A stretch of DNA of 64,000 nt from Arthrobacter sp. Leaf234 (GCF_001422665.1 NZ_LMLU01000001.1:1264731-1328730), one strand, 5' to 3'. Positions 32,709 to 42,614 are shown, counted from the stretch's first letter. Notes: a model not told the origin generated them from the letters alone. Made by a program: numbers and translations.

Positions 32709-33557
32709 GTGGGACAGAAAGTAAACCCGCATGGGTTCCGACTCGGCATCACCACCGACCACAGGTCACATTGGTTCGCCGACAGCAACAAGCCGGGCCA
32801 GCGCTACCGCGACTTCGTTCGTGAGGACATCAAGATCCGCCAGCTGATGTCGACCGGCATGGACCGCGCCGGCATCGCGAAGGTCGAGATCGAGCGCACC
32901 CGCGACCGTGTCCGCGTGGACATCCACACGGCACGTCCCGGTATCGTGATCGGCCGTCGTGGAGCCGAGGCGGACCGCATCCGCGGCGAGCTCGAGAAGC
33001 TCACCGGCAAGCAGGTCCAGCTGAACATCCTCGAGGTCAAGAACCCCGAGATCGAGGCACAGCTCGTCGCCCAGGGCATCGCTGAGCAGCTCTCCTCCCG
33101 CGTGGCCTTCCGGCGCGCGATGAAGAAGGCCATGCAGTCCGCCCAGCGTGCGGGAGCCAAGGGCATCCGTGTCCAGTGCTCCGGTCGCCTGGGTGGCGCC
33201 GAGATGAGCCGTTCGGAGTTCTACCGCGAGGGACGCGTTCCCCTGCACACGCTCCGCGCCAACATCGACTACGGCTTCTTTGAAGCGAAGACCACCTTCG
33301 GCCGCATCGGCGTGAAGGTCTGGATCTACAAGGGTGACGTCACGGCGAAGGAACTCGCAGCCCAGGCTGCCGCTGCTCCTTCCCGCGGCCGCGGTGGAGA
33401 CCGTCCGGGCCGTGGCCCTGCCGGCGCCGACCGTGGTGGCGACCGTGGCGGAGACCGTCGTCGTCGCGCTCCCGAGCGTTCCGAGGGCCAGGGTGCGTCA
33501 GCACCCGCCGAGACCGCCGCAGCTTCTACAGCCGCGACTGAAGGAGGACAGGCTTAA
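32709..33557 (+). CDS. rpsC: 30S ribosomal protein S3 with RGG-rich tail
   Basis: Entry-tunnel protein with mRNA helicase activity. The 282 residues start at GTG 32709. The KH domain contains [21 protein letters not shown], and the C-terminal domain contains [26 protein letters not shown]. From about residue 220 a tail of Arg-Gly-Gly-type repeats ([25 protein letters not shown]) and an Ala-rich end extends it beyond the roughly 230 residues of E. coli S3. Such tails are common in high-GC actinobacteria. Confidence 0.97.
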   Translation: MGQKVNPHGFRLGITTDHRSHWFADSNKPGQRYRDFVREDIKIRQLMSTGMDRAGIAKVEIERTRDRVRVDIHTARPGIVIGRRGAEADRIRGELEKLTGKQVQLNILEVKNPEIEAQLVAQGIAEQLSSRVAFRRAMKKAMQSAQRAGAKGIRVQCSGRLGGAEMSRSEFYREGRVPLHTLRANIDYGFFEAKTTFGRIGVKVWIYKGDVTAKELAAQAAAAPSRGRGGDRPGRGPAGADRGGDRGGDRRRRAPERSEGQGASAPAETAAASTAATEGGQA

Positions 33558-33974
33558 ATGCTTATCCCACGTCGAGTCAAGTTCCGTAAGCAGCACCACC
33601 CGGGTCGCTCGGGCGCTGCTACGGGCGGTACCGAGGTCAGCTTCGGCGAGTGGGGTATCCAGGCGCTGAGCCCGGCATACGTCACCAACCGGCAGATCGA
33701 GTCCGCTCGTATCGCCATGACCCGCCACATCAAGCGTGGCGGCAAGGTCTGGATCAACATCTATCCGGACCGCCCGTTGACCAAGAAGCCTGCCGAGACC
33801 CGCATGGGTTCCGGTAAGGGTTCGCCCGAGTGGTGGGTGGCCAACGTCAAGCCAGGACGTGTTCTCTTCGAACTGTCCGGTGTTTCCGAAGAGGTAGCCC
33901 GCGAAGCCCTGCGCCTCGCGATCCACAAGCTGCCGTTGAAGGCACGCATCGTGCGTCGTGAGGGTGGTGAATAG
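33558..33974 (+). CDS. rplP: 50S ribosomal protein L16
   Basis: Helps position tRNA in the A site of the 50S subunit. The 138 residues start at ATG 33558, directly after the rpsC stop ([14 protein letters not shown]). Seen: [21 protein letters not shown] and [19 protein letters not shown]. Confidence 0.98.
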   Translation: MLIPRRVKFRKQHHPGRSGAATGGTEVSFGEWGIQALSPAYVTNRQIESARIAMTRHIKRGGKVWINIYPDRPLTKKPAETRMGSGKGSPEWWVANVKPGRVLFELSGVSEEVAREALRLAIHKLPLKARIVRREGGE

Positions 33975-33976
33975 TT

Positions 33977-34321
33977 ATGGCTCTGGGTTCAAAGGAACTG
34001 GCAACAGACCAGCTGGACGGCTTCGACAAGGACCGTCTGGTGGAAGAACTGCGCAAGGCCAAGGAGGAGCTGTTCAACCTCCGATTCCAGTCGGCCACCG
34101 GCCAGCTGGAGAGCCACGGTCGCCTTCGCTCGGTCAAGCGCGACATCGCCCGCATCTACACGGTGCTGCGTGAGCGCGAACTGGGTATCCGTCCCGAGGT
34201 CGTCGCTCCCGTCGAGGAAGCGAAGCCCGCAAAGGCGGAGAAGCCCAAGAAGGCCAAGAAGGCAGCCACGAAGGACGAACCTTCCGTGAGCACCGAGGCT
34301 TCTGAGGAGGACGCCGAATGA
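33977..34321 (+). CDS. rpmC: 50S ribosomal protein L29 with C-terminal extension
   Basis: Tunnel-exit protein beside L23. The 114 residues start at ATG 33977. The core helices occupy residues 1-75 ([30 protein letters not shown] begins near residue 16; key residues FNLRFQ). The remaining 40 residues are a Lys/Ala-rich then acidic extension. E. coli L29 has 63 residues. It overlaps rpsQ by four bases (ATGA). Confidence 0.95.
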   Translation: MALGSKELATDQLDGFDKDRLVEELRKAKEELFNLRFQSATGQLESHGRLRSVKRDIARIYTVLRERELGIRPEVVAPVEEAKPAKAEKPKKAKKAATKDEPSVSTEASEEDAE

Positions 34322-34629
34322 GTGAGCAGCAGAGCGAGACGACCGTAGGAACCGAGAAGGCCGTCCACGGCGCCGACTCGCGCGGCTACCGCAAGGTACG
34401 CCGTGGCTACGTCGTCTCGGACAAGATGGAGAAGACCATCGTCGTCGAGGTCGAGGACCGCGTGAAGCACGCACTGTACGGCAAGGTGCTTCGCCGCAGC
34501 TCCAAGGTCAAGGCGCACGACGAGAACAACACCGCCGGCATCGGCGACATGGTCCTCATCAGCGAGACCCGCCCGCTGTCCGCCACCAAGCGGTGGCGCC
34601 TGGTCGAGGTCATCGAGAAGGCCAAGTAG
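34318..34629 (+). CDS. rpsQ: 30S ribosomal protein S17
   Basis: Primary 16S rRNA-binding protein of the 30S body. The 103 residues start at ATG 34318. After an acidic N-terminal stretch, the OB fold has [36 protein letters not shown] and [17 protein letters not shown]. Last gene of the S10 operon here; a strong hairpin follows. Confidence 0.97.
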   Translation: MSEQQSETTVGTEKAVHGADSRGYRKVRRGYVVSDKMEKTIVVEVEDRVKHALYGKVLRRSSKVKAHDENNTAGIGDMVLISETRPLSATKRWRLVEVIEKAK

Positions 34630-34673
34630 CACCTGAGCACCACCAGGGACCGGCGCGCCGGCTCCCGACCGGG

Positions 34674-34709
34674 ATGCCCCGGACACGATTTCGTGTCCGG
34701 GGCATTCTC
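34674..34709 (+). terminator. Terminator after rpsQ (end of S10 operon)
   Basis: A 15-bp perfect stem, 34674-34688 with 34691-34705, followed by TCTC rather than a T run. It marks the boundary between the S10 and spc operons. Confidence 0.75.
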
Positions 34710-34953
34710 GCGATACCATGAGAATCTTGTCTGTCTGGTGGGTTGGCGCATGCCCTCACGAGGTTCCCTCGCGGGTGACCCTCACACCGGGCAAATAGGC
34801 AAAAGCCCGATGATCTTGTTCACCACCCCACGCAGGTATTCTGCAGGACCGTGCGCCCAGGCGCACGCGTGGTGAGGACCAGTATCTCGGGGCCCACCCA
34901 TATCCGTTCCGCAAGGCTCGATGAGAGAACCGGCGCGACGACAGGAGTAATCA
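34710..34953 (+). promoter_or_regulatory. spc operon promoter and leader
   Basis: No gene lies between rpsQ and rplN. TTGTTC (34816-34821) and TATTCT (34837-34842) form a possible promoter, though the 15-base spacer is short. A hairpin GTGCGC/GCGCAC at 34851-34866 would fall at the start of the transcript. Confidence 0.4.
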
Positions 34954-35322
34954 GTGATTCAGCAGGAGTCGCGGCTAAAGGTCGCCGACAACACGGGGGC
35001 CAAGGAAATCTTGACCATCCGCGTTCTCGGAGGATCCGGGCGCCGCTACGCAGGCATCGGCGACGTCATCGTCGCCACGGTGAAGGACGCCATCCCGGGC
35101 GGCAACGTCAAGAAGGGCGACGTCGTCAAGGCGGTCATCGTCCGCACCAAGAAGGAACGCCGCCGTGCGGACGGTTCCTACATCAAGTTCGACGAGAACG
35201 CAGCAGTGATCCTGAAGAACGACGGCGACCCCCGCGGTACCCGTATCTTCGGCCCTGTCGGTCGCGAGCTCCGCGACAAGCGTTTCATGAAGATCATCTC
35301 GCTGGCGCCGGAGGTGCTGTAG
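34954..35322 (+). CDS. rplN: 50S ribosomal protein L14
   Basis: Intersubunit-bridge protein and binding site of the silencing factor RsfS. The 122 residues start at GTG 34954 ([18 protein letters not shown]). Seen: [31 protein letters not shown] and [11 protein letters not shown]. First gene of the spc operon. Confidence 0.98.
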   Translation: MIQQESRLKVADNTGAKEILTIRVLGGSGRRYAGIGDVIVATVKDAIPGGNVKKGDVVKAVIVRTKKERRRADGSYIKFDENAAVILKNDGDPRGTRIFGPVGRELRDKRFMKIISLAPEVL

Positions 35323-35325
35323 TCC

Positions 35326-35700
35326 ATGGCACAGAAGACAAAGCTCAAGATCAAGAAGGGTGACCTCGTGCAGGTCATCACCGGAGCCAAGCAGGAACGC
35401 GGCGGAGACCGCGGCAAGCAGGGCAAGGTCCTCAAGGTGTTCCCCGAGTCCAACCGCGTCCTCGTGGAAGGCATCAACCGGATCACCAAGCACACCAAGG
35501 TCGGGCAGTCGCAGCGCGGCACCAAGACCGGTGGCATCGAGGTCGTCGAGGCGCCGGTGCACATCAGCAACGTGGCCGTCGTCGATCCGGAGACCAAGAA
35601 GCCGACGCGCGTCGGATACCGCACCGAGACCGTCGAGCGCGACGGCCGTGAGCGCGTTGTCCGCGTCCGCATCGCCAAGTCATCAGGGAAGGATCTGTAA
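35326..35700 (+). CDS. rplX: 50S ribosomal protein L24
   Basis: Assembly initiator at the tunnel exit. The 124 residues start at ATG 35326. The KOW domain has [25 protein letters not shown] and later [19 protein letters not shown] core (key residues [10 protein letters not shown]). The stop overlaps the rplE start (TAATG). Confidence 0.97.
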   Translation: MAQKTKLKIKKGDLVQVITGAKQERGGDRGKQGKVLKVFPESNRVLVEGINRITKHTKVGQSQRGTKTGGIEVVEAPVHISNVAVVDPETKKPTRVGYRTETVERDGRERVVRVRIAKSSGKDL

Positions 35701-36275
35701 TGACTGTCGAGACCACAGAGACCAAGGTTCTTCCCCGTCTCAAGGCCCGCTACGCGGCCGAGATCAAGGCGACCCTGCAGGAGCAGTTCAACTACTCCAA
35801 CGTGAACCAGGTCCCCCGCCTGGTCAAGGTCGTCGTGAACATGGGTGTCGGTGACGCCGCCAAGGACTCCAAGCTGATCGACGGGGCCGTCAAGGACCTC
35901 ACGGCGATCACGGGCCAGAAGCCCCAGGTCACCAAGGCCCGCAAGTCCATCGCGCAGTTCAAGCTCCGTGAGGGAATGCCCATCGGTGCACACGCGACCC
36001 TGCGTGGAGACCGCATGTGGGAATTCACGGACCGCCTCATCTCCCTCGCACTGCCCCGTATCCGCGACTTCCGCGGCCTCAACGGCAAGCAGTTCGACGG
36101 CAACGGCAACTACACCTTCGGCCTCACGGAGCAGTCGATGTTCCACGAGATCGACCAGGACCGTATCGACCGTGTACGTGGCATGGACATCACCGTCGTC
36201 ACGACCGCCAAGACCGACGCCGAGGGCCGCGCGCTCCTCAAGGCGCTCGGCTTCCCCTTCAAATCCGAAGATTAA
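35700..36275 (+). CDS. rplE: 50S ribosomal protein L5
   Basis: Binds 5S rRNA in the central protuberance. The 191 residues start at ATG 35700. Seen: [39 protein letters not shown] and [15 protein letters not shown], with the C-terminal [19 protein letters not shown]. Confidence 0.98.
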   Translation: MTVETTETKVLPRLKARYAAEIKATLQEQFNYSNVNQVPRLVKVVVNMGVGDAAKDSKLIDGAVKDLTAITGQKPQVTKARKSIAQFKLREGMPIGAHATLRGDRMWEFTDRLISLALPRIRDFRGLNGKQFDGNGNYTFGLTEQSMFHEIDQDRIDRVRGMDITVVTTAKTDAEGRALLKALGFPFKSED

Positions 36276-36362
36276 TCTAACTACGTTGCAGGTCCGCTCC
36301 AGCCGGCACCCTGAGTGCCGGACGGAGACCGGAAACCGTTTCGAGGAAGGGCAAGAGCCCAC

Positions 36363-36761
36363 ATGACAATGACAGATCCTGTCGCAGACATGCTCACGCG
36401 TCTGCGCAACGCAAACTCGGCTTACCACGACTCCGTGTCCATGCCGTACAGCAAGCTGAAGGCCCGCGTCGCGGACATCCTGAAGGCCGAGGGCTACATC
36501 GCCGGCTGGAAGGAAGAGGAAGCGGAGGTCGGCAAGAAGCTGACCATCGACCTCAAGTTCGGCCCGGACCGCCAGCGCTCCATCGCCGGCATCCGCCGCA
36601 TCTCCAAGCCGGGCCTCCGCGTGTACGCCAAGTCCACCAATCTGCCGCACGTGCTCGGCGGACTCGGCATCGCCATCCTGTCCACGTCCTCCGGTCTGCT
36701 CACGGACCGCCAGGCATCCAAGAAGGGTGTAGGTGGGGAAGTCCTCGCCTACGTCTGGTAA
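36363..36761 (+). CDS. rpsH: 30S ribosomal protein S8
   Basis: Central-domain 16S rRNA-binding protein; in enterobacteria it represses the spc operon. The start at ATG 36363 gives 132 residues ([18 protein letters not shown]). The C-terminal block [20 protein letters not shown] is conserved. An earlier in-frame ATG at 36315 adds 16 residues foreign to the family. In many bacteria rpsN lies between rplE and rpsH; the 87-base gap here holds no rpsN. Confidence 0.97.
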   Translation: MTMTDPVADMLTRLRNANSAYHDSVSMPYSKLKARVADILKAEGYIAGWKEEEAEVGKKLTIDLKFGPDRQRSIAGIRRISKPGLRVYAKSTNLPHVLGGLGIAILSTSSGLLTDRQASKKGVGGEVLAYVW

Positions 36762-36779
36762 CGGGAAAGGGAACAGAAC

Positions 36780-37316
36780 ATGTCACGTATTGGACGTCTC
36801 CCCATCACCGTTCCTGCCGGTGTCGACATCACGGTCGACGGCAACGTCGTCTCGGTCAAGGCCGCCAAGGGCGAACTGAGCCACAGGGTGCCCAGCCCCA
36901 TCGAGGTCACCCTCGACGGCGGGATCCTCACCGTCTCCCGGCCGAACGACGAGCGCGAGTCGCGCTCACTGCACGGCCTGACGCGCACGCTGATCTCCAA
37001 CATGATCGTCGGAGTCACCGAGGGCTACAAGAAGAACCTCGAGATCGTCGGCACCGGTTACCGCGTGCAGGCGAAGGGCAGTGACCTCGAGTTCGCCCTG
37101 GGCTACAGCCACCCGGTGGCCGTCAAGGCTCCCGAGGGCATCACCCTGACCGTGGACAGCCCCACCAAGCTCTCGGTCGCGGGCATCAACAAGCAGCAGG
37201 TCGGCGAGGTCGCTGCAACCATCCGCAAGCTGCGCAAGCCCGACCCGTACAAGGGCAAGGGCATCCGCTACGCAGGCGAGATCATCCGCCGCAAGGTCGG
37301 AAAGGCTGGTAAGTAA
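36780..37316 (+). CDS. rplF: 50S ribosomal protein L6
   Basis: Sits by the factor-binding site of the 50S subunit. The 178 residues start at ATG 36780 ([17 protein letters not shown]). The C-terminal signature [19 protein letters not shown] is intact. It is followed after two bases by rplR. Confidence 0.98.
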   Translation: MSRIGRLPITVPAGVDITVDGNVVSVKAAKGELSHRVPSPIEVTLDGGILTVSRPNDERESRSLHGLTRTLISNMIVGVTEGYKKNLEIVGTGYRVQAKGSDLEFALGYSHPVAVKAPEGITLTVDSPTKLSVAGINKQQVGEVAATIRKLRKPDPYKGKGIRYAGEIIRRKVGKAGK

Positions 37317-37318
37317 CC

Positions 37319-37702
37319 ATGGGTCTGAGCATCAACAAGAAGCGCAGCTCGAAGAGCAAGTCCGCCTCGCGTGGACGTCGCCACCTCCGTGTACGCAAGC
37401 GCGTCTCGGGTACGGCCGTGCGTCCCCGCCTGGTCGTCAACCGTTCGGCCCGCCACGTCTTCGTGCAGGTCGTCGACGACACCAAGGGCATGACCGTCGC
37501 CTCGGCATCCACCCTCGAAGCGGACCTCCGGTCCTTCGACGGTGACAAGACCGCCAAGGCCAAGCGCGTCGGCGAGCTCGTCGCGGCACGGGCCATGGCT
37601 GCCGGCGTCGAGGCCGTCGTCTTCGACCGCGGTGGCAACAAGTACCACGGTCGGGTTGCAGCCATCGCAGACGGTGCACGTGAAGGTGGGCTGTCACTGT
37701 GA
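37319..37702 (+). CDS. rplR: 50S ribosomal protein L18
   Basis: 5S rRNA-binding protein of the central protuberance. The 127 residues start at ATG 37319, with a basic N-terminus, [20 protein letters not shown] and [22 protein letters not shown]. The stop overlaps the rpsE start (GTGA). Confidence 0.98.
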   Translation: MGLSINKKRSSKSKSASRGRRHLRVRKRVSGTAVRPRLVVNRSARHVFVQVVDDTKGMTVASASTLEADLRSFDGDKTAKAKRVGELVAARAMAAGVEAVVFDRGGNKYHGRVAAIADGAREGGLSL

Positions 37703-38439
37703 CCGAGGAAACCAAGGCAAAGGAAGCCCCATTGAATACGGCTACAGAGCAGCCCGCGGCCGAAGCTCCGGCTGTAGGCGCAACCGACACCGCGTCGGCT
37801 GACGCCAACCGCTCCAACGCGCGGGGCAACTCGCGCGGCGGTGACCAGCGCGGCGGCAACGCCCGCGGTGGCGAGCGCGGCGGCCGTGGCGGCCGTGACG
37901 GCGGTCGGAACGACGACAAGGACAAGTTCATCGAACGCGTCGTCACCATCAACCGCGTCGCGAAGGTCGTCAAGGGCGGCCGTCGCTTCAGCTTCACCGC
38001 CCTCGTGGTGGTCGGCGACGGCAACGGCATGGTCGGCGTCGGTTATGGAAAGGCGAAGGAAGTTCCCTCCGCCATCCAGAAGGCCGTCGAGGAAGCCAAG
38101 AAGACGATGTTCCGCGTTCCGCGGATCGGTGGCACCGTCCCGCACCTGGTACAGGGCGAGGCCGCAGCCGGCGTCGTGCTGCTCCGTCCCGCGTCCCCGG
38201 GTACCGGTGTGATCGCCGGCGGTCCGGTGCGTGCGGTGCTCGAGTGCGTCGGCATCCACGACGTCCTCTCGAAGTCGCTCGGTTCGGCGAACGCCATCAA
38301 CATCGTTCACGCGACCGTCGATGCCCTGAAGCGCCTCGAAGAGCCCCAGGCAGTCGCGGCCCGCCGTGGCCTGCCCCTCGACGAGGTCGCATCCCACCAG
38401 ATGCTGCGCGCGATCGCAGCTCAGAAGGCAGGTGCGTGA
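37699..38439 (+). CDS. rpsE: 30S ribosomal protein S5 with Arg-Gly-rich N-terminal extension
   Basis: Entry-tunnel and fidelity protein. The 246 residues start at GTG 37699. The first 75 or so residues are a low-complexity extension rich in Ala, then in Arg/Gly/Asn ([20 protein letters not shown]). The S5 core follows: [20 protein letters not shown] and [17 protein letters not shown]. coli S5 has 167 residues. The stop overlaps the rpmD start. Confidence 0.97.
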   Translation: MTEETKAKEAPLNTATEQPAAEAPAVGATDTASADANRSNARGNSRGGDQRGGNARGGERGGRGGRDGGRNDDKDKFIERVVTINRVAKVVKGGRRFSFTALVVVGDGNGMVGVGYGKAKEVPSAIQKAVEEAKKTMFRVPRIGGTVPHLVQGEAAAGVVLLRPASPGTGVIAGGPVRAVLECVGIHDVLSKSLGSANAINIVHATVDALKRLEEPQAVAARRGLPLDEVASHQMLRAIAAQKAGA

Positions 38440-38657
38440 TGACCGCCATCACTCCGAAGCGCGTAGTCGTGAGCACCAAGCAGCTCTCGATCACACAGAT
38501 CAAGTCCGCCATCGGCGGCAAGCAGAACCAGCGCGACACGCTGCGGTCGCTCGGCCTCAAGCGGATCGGCCACACCGTGGTCCGTGAAGCGGACGCCGTC
38601 ACCGTCGGCATGGTCAACACGGTTCCGCACCTCTTGAAGGTTGAGGAGGCCAACTAA
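38439..38657 (+). CDS. rpmD: 50S ribosomal protein L30
   Basis: Small 50S protein. The start at ATG 38439 gives 72 residues and overlaps the rpsE stop (TGATG). Typical segments are [20 protein letters not shown] and [14 protein letters not shown]. The stop overlaps the rplO start (TAATG). Confidence 0.97.
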   Translation: MTAITPKRVVVSTKQLSITQIKSAIGGKQNQRDTLRSLGLKRIGHTVVREADAVTVGMVNTVPHLLKVEEAN

Positions 38658-39145
38658 TGGCAGAGAAGAACACTGCGGCTCCGGCCGCCAGCGAGGAGCG
38701 CGTCCACGCCCTCAAGGTCCACCACCTGCGTCCCGCCCCGGGTGCCAAGACGGCGAAGACCCGTGTCGGCCGTGGTGAGGGTTCGAAGGGTAAGACCGCC
38801 GGACGTGGAACCAAGGGAACCGCAGCGCGCTACCAGGTGAAGGCAGGATTCGCGGGTGGCCAGTTGCCCCTGCACATGCGCCTTCCGAAGCTGCGCGGTT
38901 TCAAGAACCCGTTCCGCGTGGAGTTCCAGGTCGTCAACCTGGACAAGCTGTCCGAGCTGTACCCCGACGGCGGCGACGTCACGGTGGACAGCCTGGTGGC
39001 GAACGGTGCGGTCCGCAAGAACCAGCCCGTCAAGGTGCTGGGCACGGGCGAGATCACGGTTTCCGTGAACGTCTCGGCCGACGCCTTCTCCGCCTCCGCT
39101 GCGGAGAAGATTGTCGCTGCGGGCGGAACCGTCACCGAACTGTAG
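38657..39145 (+). CDS. rplO: 50S ribosomal protein L15
   Basis: Late assembly protein of the 50S subunit. The 162 residues start at ATG 38657. Seen: [40 protein letters not shown] basic N-terminal half (key [14 protein letters not shown]), [13 protein letters not shown], and the C-terminal [12 protein letters not shown]. It is the last gene of the spc operon, as a strong terminator follows. Confidence 0.97.
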   Translation: MAEKNTAAPAASEERVHALKVHHLRPAPGAKTAKTRVGRGEGSKGKTAGRGTKGTAARYQVKAGFAGGQLPLHMRLPKLRGFKNPFRVEFQVVNLDKLSELYPDGGDVTVDSLVANGAVRKNQPVKVLGTGEITVSVNVSADAFSASAAEKIVAAGGTVTEL

Positions 39146-39213
39146 GCCACTGGCCGTCTCCTTTCCCGTGTGTCGGGGGAGGGGACGGCTGTGATCGACA
39201 GCACTGAGGAACT

Positions 39214-39260
39214 AGACTTCTGGTGGGCAGGACCGAATCGGCCCACCAGGAGTCTTTTTT
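39214..39260 (+). terminator. Strong intrinsic terminator between rplO and secY
   Basis: A 15-bp stem with one G-U, 39214-39228 with 39241-39255, followed by TTTTT (39256-39260). It is the best T-run terminator in the ribosomal region and separates secY from the spc operon. Confidence 0.88.
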
Positions 39261-39312
39261 CGGCTCCGGCCACCCCAGGGCCGGCGTGAGTCTCGCGCCG
39301 GCGACCAACCGT

Positions 39313-39318
39313 TAGACT
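39313..39318 (+). promoter_or_regulatory. -10-like TAGACT upstream of secY
   Basis: TAGACT at 39313-39318 lies 52 bases before the secY start and just downstream of the terminator, where a secY promoter is needed. No -35 is evident. Confidence 0.4.
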
Positions 39319-39369
39319 CGGTTGTTGTGCACGGTCCGCCACAGGACCAACAGACCTTCAGGAGGACGC

Positions 39370-40680
39370 TTGCTTAGCGCTATTGGCCGGGCATTCCGGA
39401 CGCCAGACTTGCGGCGCAAGCTGTTGTTCACGCTGGGAATCATCACCATCTTCCGCCTCGGGGCCTTCATCCCCGCCCCGGGAGTCGACTACGGCAACGT
39501 CCAGCAGTGCCTGGACCTCGGCAACACCGACGGCGGCCTGTACCAGTTCGTCAACCTCTTCAGCGGCGGAGCCCTCCTGCAGGTCTCGATCTTCGCGCTG
39601 GGCATCATGCCGTATATCACCGCGAGCATCATCACCCAGCTCCTCCGGGTGGTCATTCCCCGCTTCCAGGAGCTGCACCAGGAAGGCGCCCAGGGCCAGT
39701 CCAAACTGACCCAGTACACGCGTTACCTGACGATCGCCCTCGGTCTCCTCAATGCCACGACCCTCGTCTCGCTGGCGCGCTCGGGAGCATTGCTCGGCAA
39801 CTGTCCCGTCCCGCTGATCCCGGACGATTCGCTCATCACGATCATCCTCCTGATCATCACCCTGACTGCCGGCACCGGCCTGATCATGTGGATGGGCGAG
39901 CTCATCACCGAGCGCGGCGTCGGCAACGGCATGTCGCTGCTCATCTTCACTGCGATCGCGGCCGGGTTCCCGACCTCGCTGGGTGAGATCTTCCGTACCC
40001 AGGGTGCCACCGTGTTCGCGTTCGTGCTCCTGATGGGCGTCGTCGTCGTCGCCCTCGTGATCTTCGTGGAGCAGTCGCAGCGCCGCATCCCGGTCCAGTA
40101 CGCCAAGCGGATGGTCGGCCGCCGCACGCTCGGCGGCAGCAGCACGTACATCCCCATCAAGGTCAACATGGCGGGTGTCATCCCCGTGATCTTCGCGTCG
40201 TCGATGCTGTACCTGCCGAGCCTGATCGCACAGTTCAACACGCCGCAGGACGGGACACCGCCCGCCGACTGGGTCAATTGGATCACCACGTACCTCACCA
40301 GTGGCGACCACCCGCTCTACATGGCGATGTACTTCCTGCTGATCGTCTTCTTCACGTACTTCTACGTCGCCATCACGTTCAACCCGGACGAGGTCTCCGA
40401 CAACATGAAGAAGTACGGCGGCTTCATCCCGGGCATCAGGGCAGGCCGGCCCACGGCCGAGTACCTGCAGTACGTGCTCTCCCGCATCACCCTGCCGGGC
40501 GCCATCTATCTCGGTCTCGTGGCGCTCATCCCGCTGATCGCCCTCGTGGCGATCGGCGCCAACCAGAACTTCCCCTTCGGCGGCACGTCGATCCTGATCA
40601 TGGTGGGCGTGGGGCTGGAGACCGTCAAGCAGATCGACGCGCAGCTCCAGCAGCGTCACTACGAAGGGTTGTTGCGTTGA
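39370..40680 (+). CDS. secY: Protein translocase subunit SecY
   Basis: Ten-helix channel of the Sec translocon. The start at TTG 39370 follows AGGAGG (39360-39365) and gives 436 residues beginning MLSAIGRAFRTPDLRRKLLFT. Seen: GIMPYITASIITQLL, GELITERGVGNGMSL, and the cytosolic loop RRTLGGSSTYIPIKVNMAGVIPVIFA-type core (key YIPIKVNMAGVIPVIFA), with the C-terminal ETVKQIDAQLQQRHYEGLLR. An upstream in-frame TTG at 39322 lacks a ribosome site. adk overlaps the stop. Confidence 0.97.
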   Translation: MLSAIGRAFRTPDLRRKLLFTLGIITIFRLGAFIPAPGVDYGNVQQCLDLGNTDGGLYQFVNLFSGGALLQVSIFALGIMPYITASIITQLLRVVIPRFQELHQEGAQGQSKLTQYTRYLTIALGLLNATTLVSLARSGALLGNCPVPLIPDDSLITIILLIITLTAGTGLIMWMGELITERGVGNGMSLLIFTAIAAGFPTSLGEIFRTQGATVFAFVLLMGVVVVALVIFVEQSQRRIPVQYAKRMVGRRTLGGSSTYIPIKVNMAGVIPVIFASSMLYLPSLIAQFNTPQDGTPPADWVNWITTYLTSGDHPLYMAMYFLLIVFFTYFYVAITFNPDEVSDNMKKYGGFIPGIRAGRPTAEYLQYVLSRITLPGAIYLGLVALIPLIALVAIGANQNFPFGGTSILIMVGVGLETVKQIDAQLQQRHYEGLLR

Positions 40681-41249
40681 CGAGAATGCTCATCATCGGT
40701 CCTCCGGGTTCCGGCAAGGGAACCCAGGCGGCCCGGATCTCGGAACGTCTCGCCGTCGTGGCAATCTCGACCGGGGACATCTTCCGCGACAACGTCAAGC
40801 GCGAGACCCCGCTGGGACTCGAGGCGAAGAAGTTCATGGACGCCGGGGACTTCGTTCCCGACAGTGTCACGAACAGCATGGTGCGCGATCGGCTCGCGGC
40901 GGAGGACGTCCGGGAGGGCTTCCTCCTCGACGGGTACCCGCGCACCGCCGTCCAGGTGACGGAGCTCGACGACATCCTGCGGGAGAACGCGCTCGACCTC
41001 GACGTCGTCCTCCAGCTCACGGCCGATGACGAGGAACTGGTCACGAGGCTCCTCGGACGGGCGCAGCTCGACGGACGGTCGGACGACAACGAGCGGGTCA
41101 TCAGGCACCGCCTCGGGCTCTACCACGACCAGACCGAGGCCGTCGTGTCGAGGTACGAGGAGCGGGGGATCGTGACGAAGGTGGACGGGATCGGCTCGAT
41201 CGACGAAGTCACCGAGCGCGTCATGGCAGCGCTCAAGGTCGCGAGCTAG
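40677..41249 (+). CDS. adk: Adenylate kinase
   Basis: Converts ATP and AMP to two ADP. The start at TTG 40677 overlaps the secY stop and has GAAGGG eight bases upstream. It gives 190 residues (MTRMLIIGPPGSGKGTQ). An ATG at 40686 would remove three residues but sits too far from that site. Seen: P loop GPPGSGKGTQ, STGDIFRDN and LDGYPRT. The lid between GRAQ and RHRL is short and has no zinc cysteines, so it is the short-lid form common in actinobacteria. Confidence 0.97.
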   Translation: MTRMLIIGPPGSGKGTQAARISERLAVVAISTGDIFRDNVKRETPLGLEAKKFMDAGDFVPDSVTNSMVRDRLAAEDVREGFLLDGYPRTAVQVTELDDILRENALDLDVVLQLTADDEELVTRLLGRAQLDGRSDDNERVIRHRLGLYHDQTEAVVSRYEERGIVTKVDGIGSIDEVTERVMAALKVAS

Positions 41250-41255
41250 GACCGC

Positions 41256-42083
41256 ATGTTCCGTCAGCCGAAGGTCGAGTACAAAACCGGCGAGCAGATG
41301 CTCGTCATGCGCGATGCCGGCCTGGTGCTGTCCAGGGCGCTCGACGAAGCAGTCGCCGCCGTGCGGGTGGGCGTGACCACGGCGGAGCTCAACGGGGTGT
41401 TCGAGGCCGTCCTGCAGGAGGAGGGCGCGACGTCGAACTTCCTCGGGTACCACGGGTTCCCGGCCAGCATCTGCACCTCGGTGAACCACGAGGTGGTCCA
41501 CGGGATCCCGGGCGGATATGCACTGCAGGACGGGGACATCATCTCGATCGACGGCGGCGCCGTCGTCAGGGGCTGGCACTCCGACTCTGCGCGGACCGTG
41601 ATCGCGGGGACGCCTCGGCCGGAGGACGTCCGGTTGTCCCGCATCACCGAGGAAGCCATGTGGCGGGGTATCGCAGCGCTCGCCTCCGCGCGGTTCGTCG
41701 GCGACATCGGCGCGGCGATCGACGACTACGTCTCGTCCGTCCCGGGGCCGGCACTCGGCATCCTGGAGGACTACGTGGGGCACGGAATCGGCACCCAGAT
41801 GCATCAGGCGCCGGACGTCCTCAACTACAGGAGTTCGAATCGCGCGCCGAAGGTGCGGCCGGGCCTGTGCCTGGCCATCGAGCCGATGCTCGTGCAGGGC
41901 GGGTTGCAGACCACAGTGCTCGACGACGACTGGACGGTCGTGACCACGGACGGCAGGCGCGCCTCGCAGTGGGAGCACAGCGTCGCCGTGCACGACGCCG
42001 GCATCTGGGTGCTCTCCGCGCCGGACGGCGGAGCTTCCCGCCTGGAACCGCTCGGCGTCACACCGGTTCCCCTGCACGCGTGA
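41256..42083 (+). CDS. map: Methionine aminopeptidase, type I
   Basis: Removes the initiator methionine from nascent proteins. The 275 residues start at ATG 41256, six bases after adk. The five metal ligands are visible: Asp in SIDGGAV, Asp in HSDSART, His in VGHGIGTQMH, Glu in AIEPML and Glu in QWEHSVAV. The substrate-site histidine is in NYHGFP-like LGYHGFPASIC. No N-terminal zinc or SH3 extension is present. Confidence 0.96.
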   Translation: MFRQPKVEYKTGEQMLVMRDAGLVLSRALDEAVAAVRVGVTTAELNGVFEAVLQEEGATSNFLGYHGFPASICTSVNHEVVHGIPGGYALQDGDIISIDGGAVVRGWHSDSARTVIAGTPRPEDVRLSRITEEAMWRGIAALASARFVGDIGAAIDDYVSSVPGPALGILEDYVGHGIGTQMHQAPDVLNYRSSNRAPKVRPGLCLAIEPMLVQGGLQTTVLDDDWTVVTTDGRRASQWEHSVAVHDAGIWVLSAPDGGASRLEPLGVTPVPLHA

Positions 42084-42138
42084 GACAGGGGCTGCGCTCC
42101 GGCGCAGCTCGGCTCGATCCGCACGCCGCTCACTCCCC

Positions 42139-42166
42139 AAGGCCCTGCAGCCCGCTGCAGGGCCTT
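42139..42166 (+). terminator. Terminator after map
   Basis: A 12-bp perfect stem, 42139-42150 with 42155-42166, around a CCCG loop, followed by CGTCGTCC. It ends the secY-adk-map unit. Confidence 0.7.
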
Positions 42167-42197
42167 CGTCGTCCGCAGCGCGAGCCCCGGACGTGAT

Positions 42198-42226
42198 TTA
42201 ACCATTCGTGAAGAATGGAGTAGAGT
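42198..42226 (+). promoter_or_regulatory. Promoter of infA-rpmJ-rpsM-rpsK-rpoA-rplQ
   Basis: TTAACC (42198-42203), a 17-base spacer and TAGAGT (42221-42226). The -10 is one base from the recurrent TAGACT. The transcript would have a leader of about 140 bases before infA. Confidence 0.55.
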
Positions 42227-42371
42227 CGTCTGTTGGTTGTCTCTGCTTTTCGTGCCCAATGGGCCCCGGAGACCGTTCTGCGGGACGAGCCCAGGCTCCC
42301 CGCAGGTCAGGCGATCAAAACCCCAAACCCGCCCACCGTACAAGTGGTGGGCATCGACGTTAGCGGAGGAT

Positions 42372-42593
42372 ATGGCCAAGAAAGACGGTGTCATTGAGAT
42401 TGAAGGCACTGTGAACGAGGCGCTGCCCAATGCGATGTTCCGCGTTGAGTTGGCCAACGGTCACATTGTTCTCGCCCACATCTCGGGAAAGATGCGCCAG
42501 CACTACATCCGGATCCTTCCTGAGGACCGGGTCGTAGTGGAACTCAGCCCGTACGACCTCACCCGGGGCCGTATCGTCTACCGCTACAAATAA
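42372..42593 (+). CDS. infA: Translation initiation factor IF-1
   Basis: Binds the 30S A site during initiation. The start at ATG 42372 follows GCGGAGG and gives 73 residues ([14 protein letters not shown]). It is a single OB fold with [21 protein letters not shown] and [15 protein letters not shown]. First gene of its operon; rpmJ follows after 21 bases. Confidence 0.98.
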   Translation: MAKKDGVIEIEGTVNEALPNAMFRVELANGHIVLAHISGKMRQHYIRILPEDRVVVELSPYDLTRGRIVYRYK

Positions 42594-42614
42594 GAATCAA
42601 CTCGAAGGAAAACC

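Noticed and set aside
36276..36362. Missing rpsN between rplE and rpsH as a sign of deletion
   Set aside because: rpsN is not always in this operon, especially in actinobacteria that keep S14 paralogues elsewhere; absence here alone says little.
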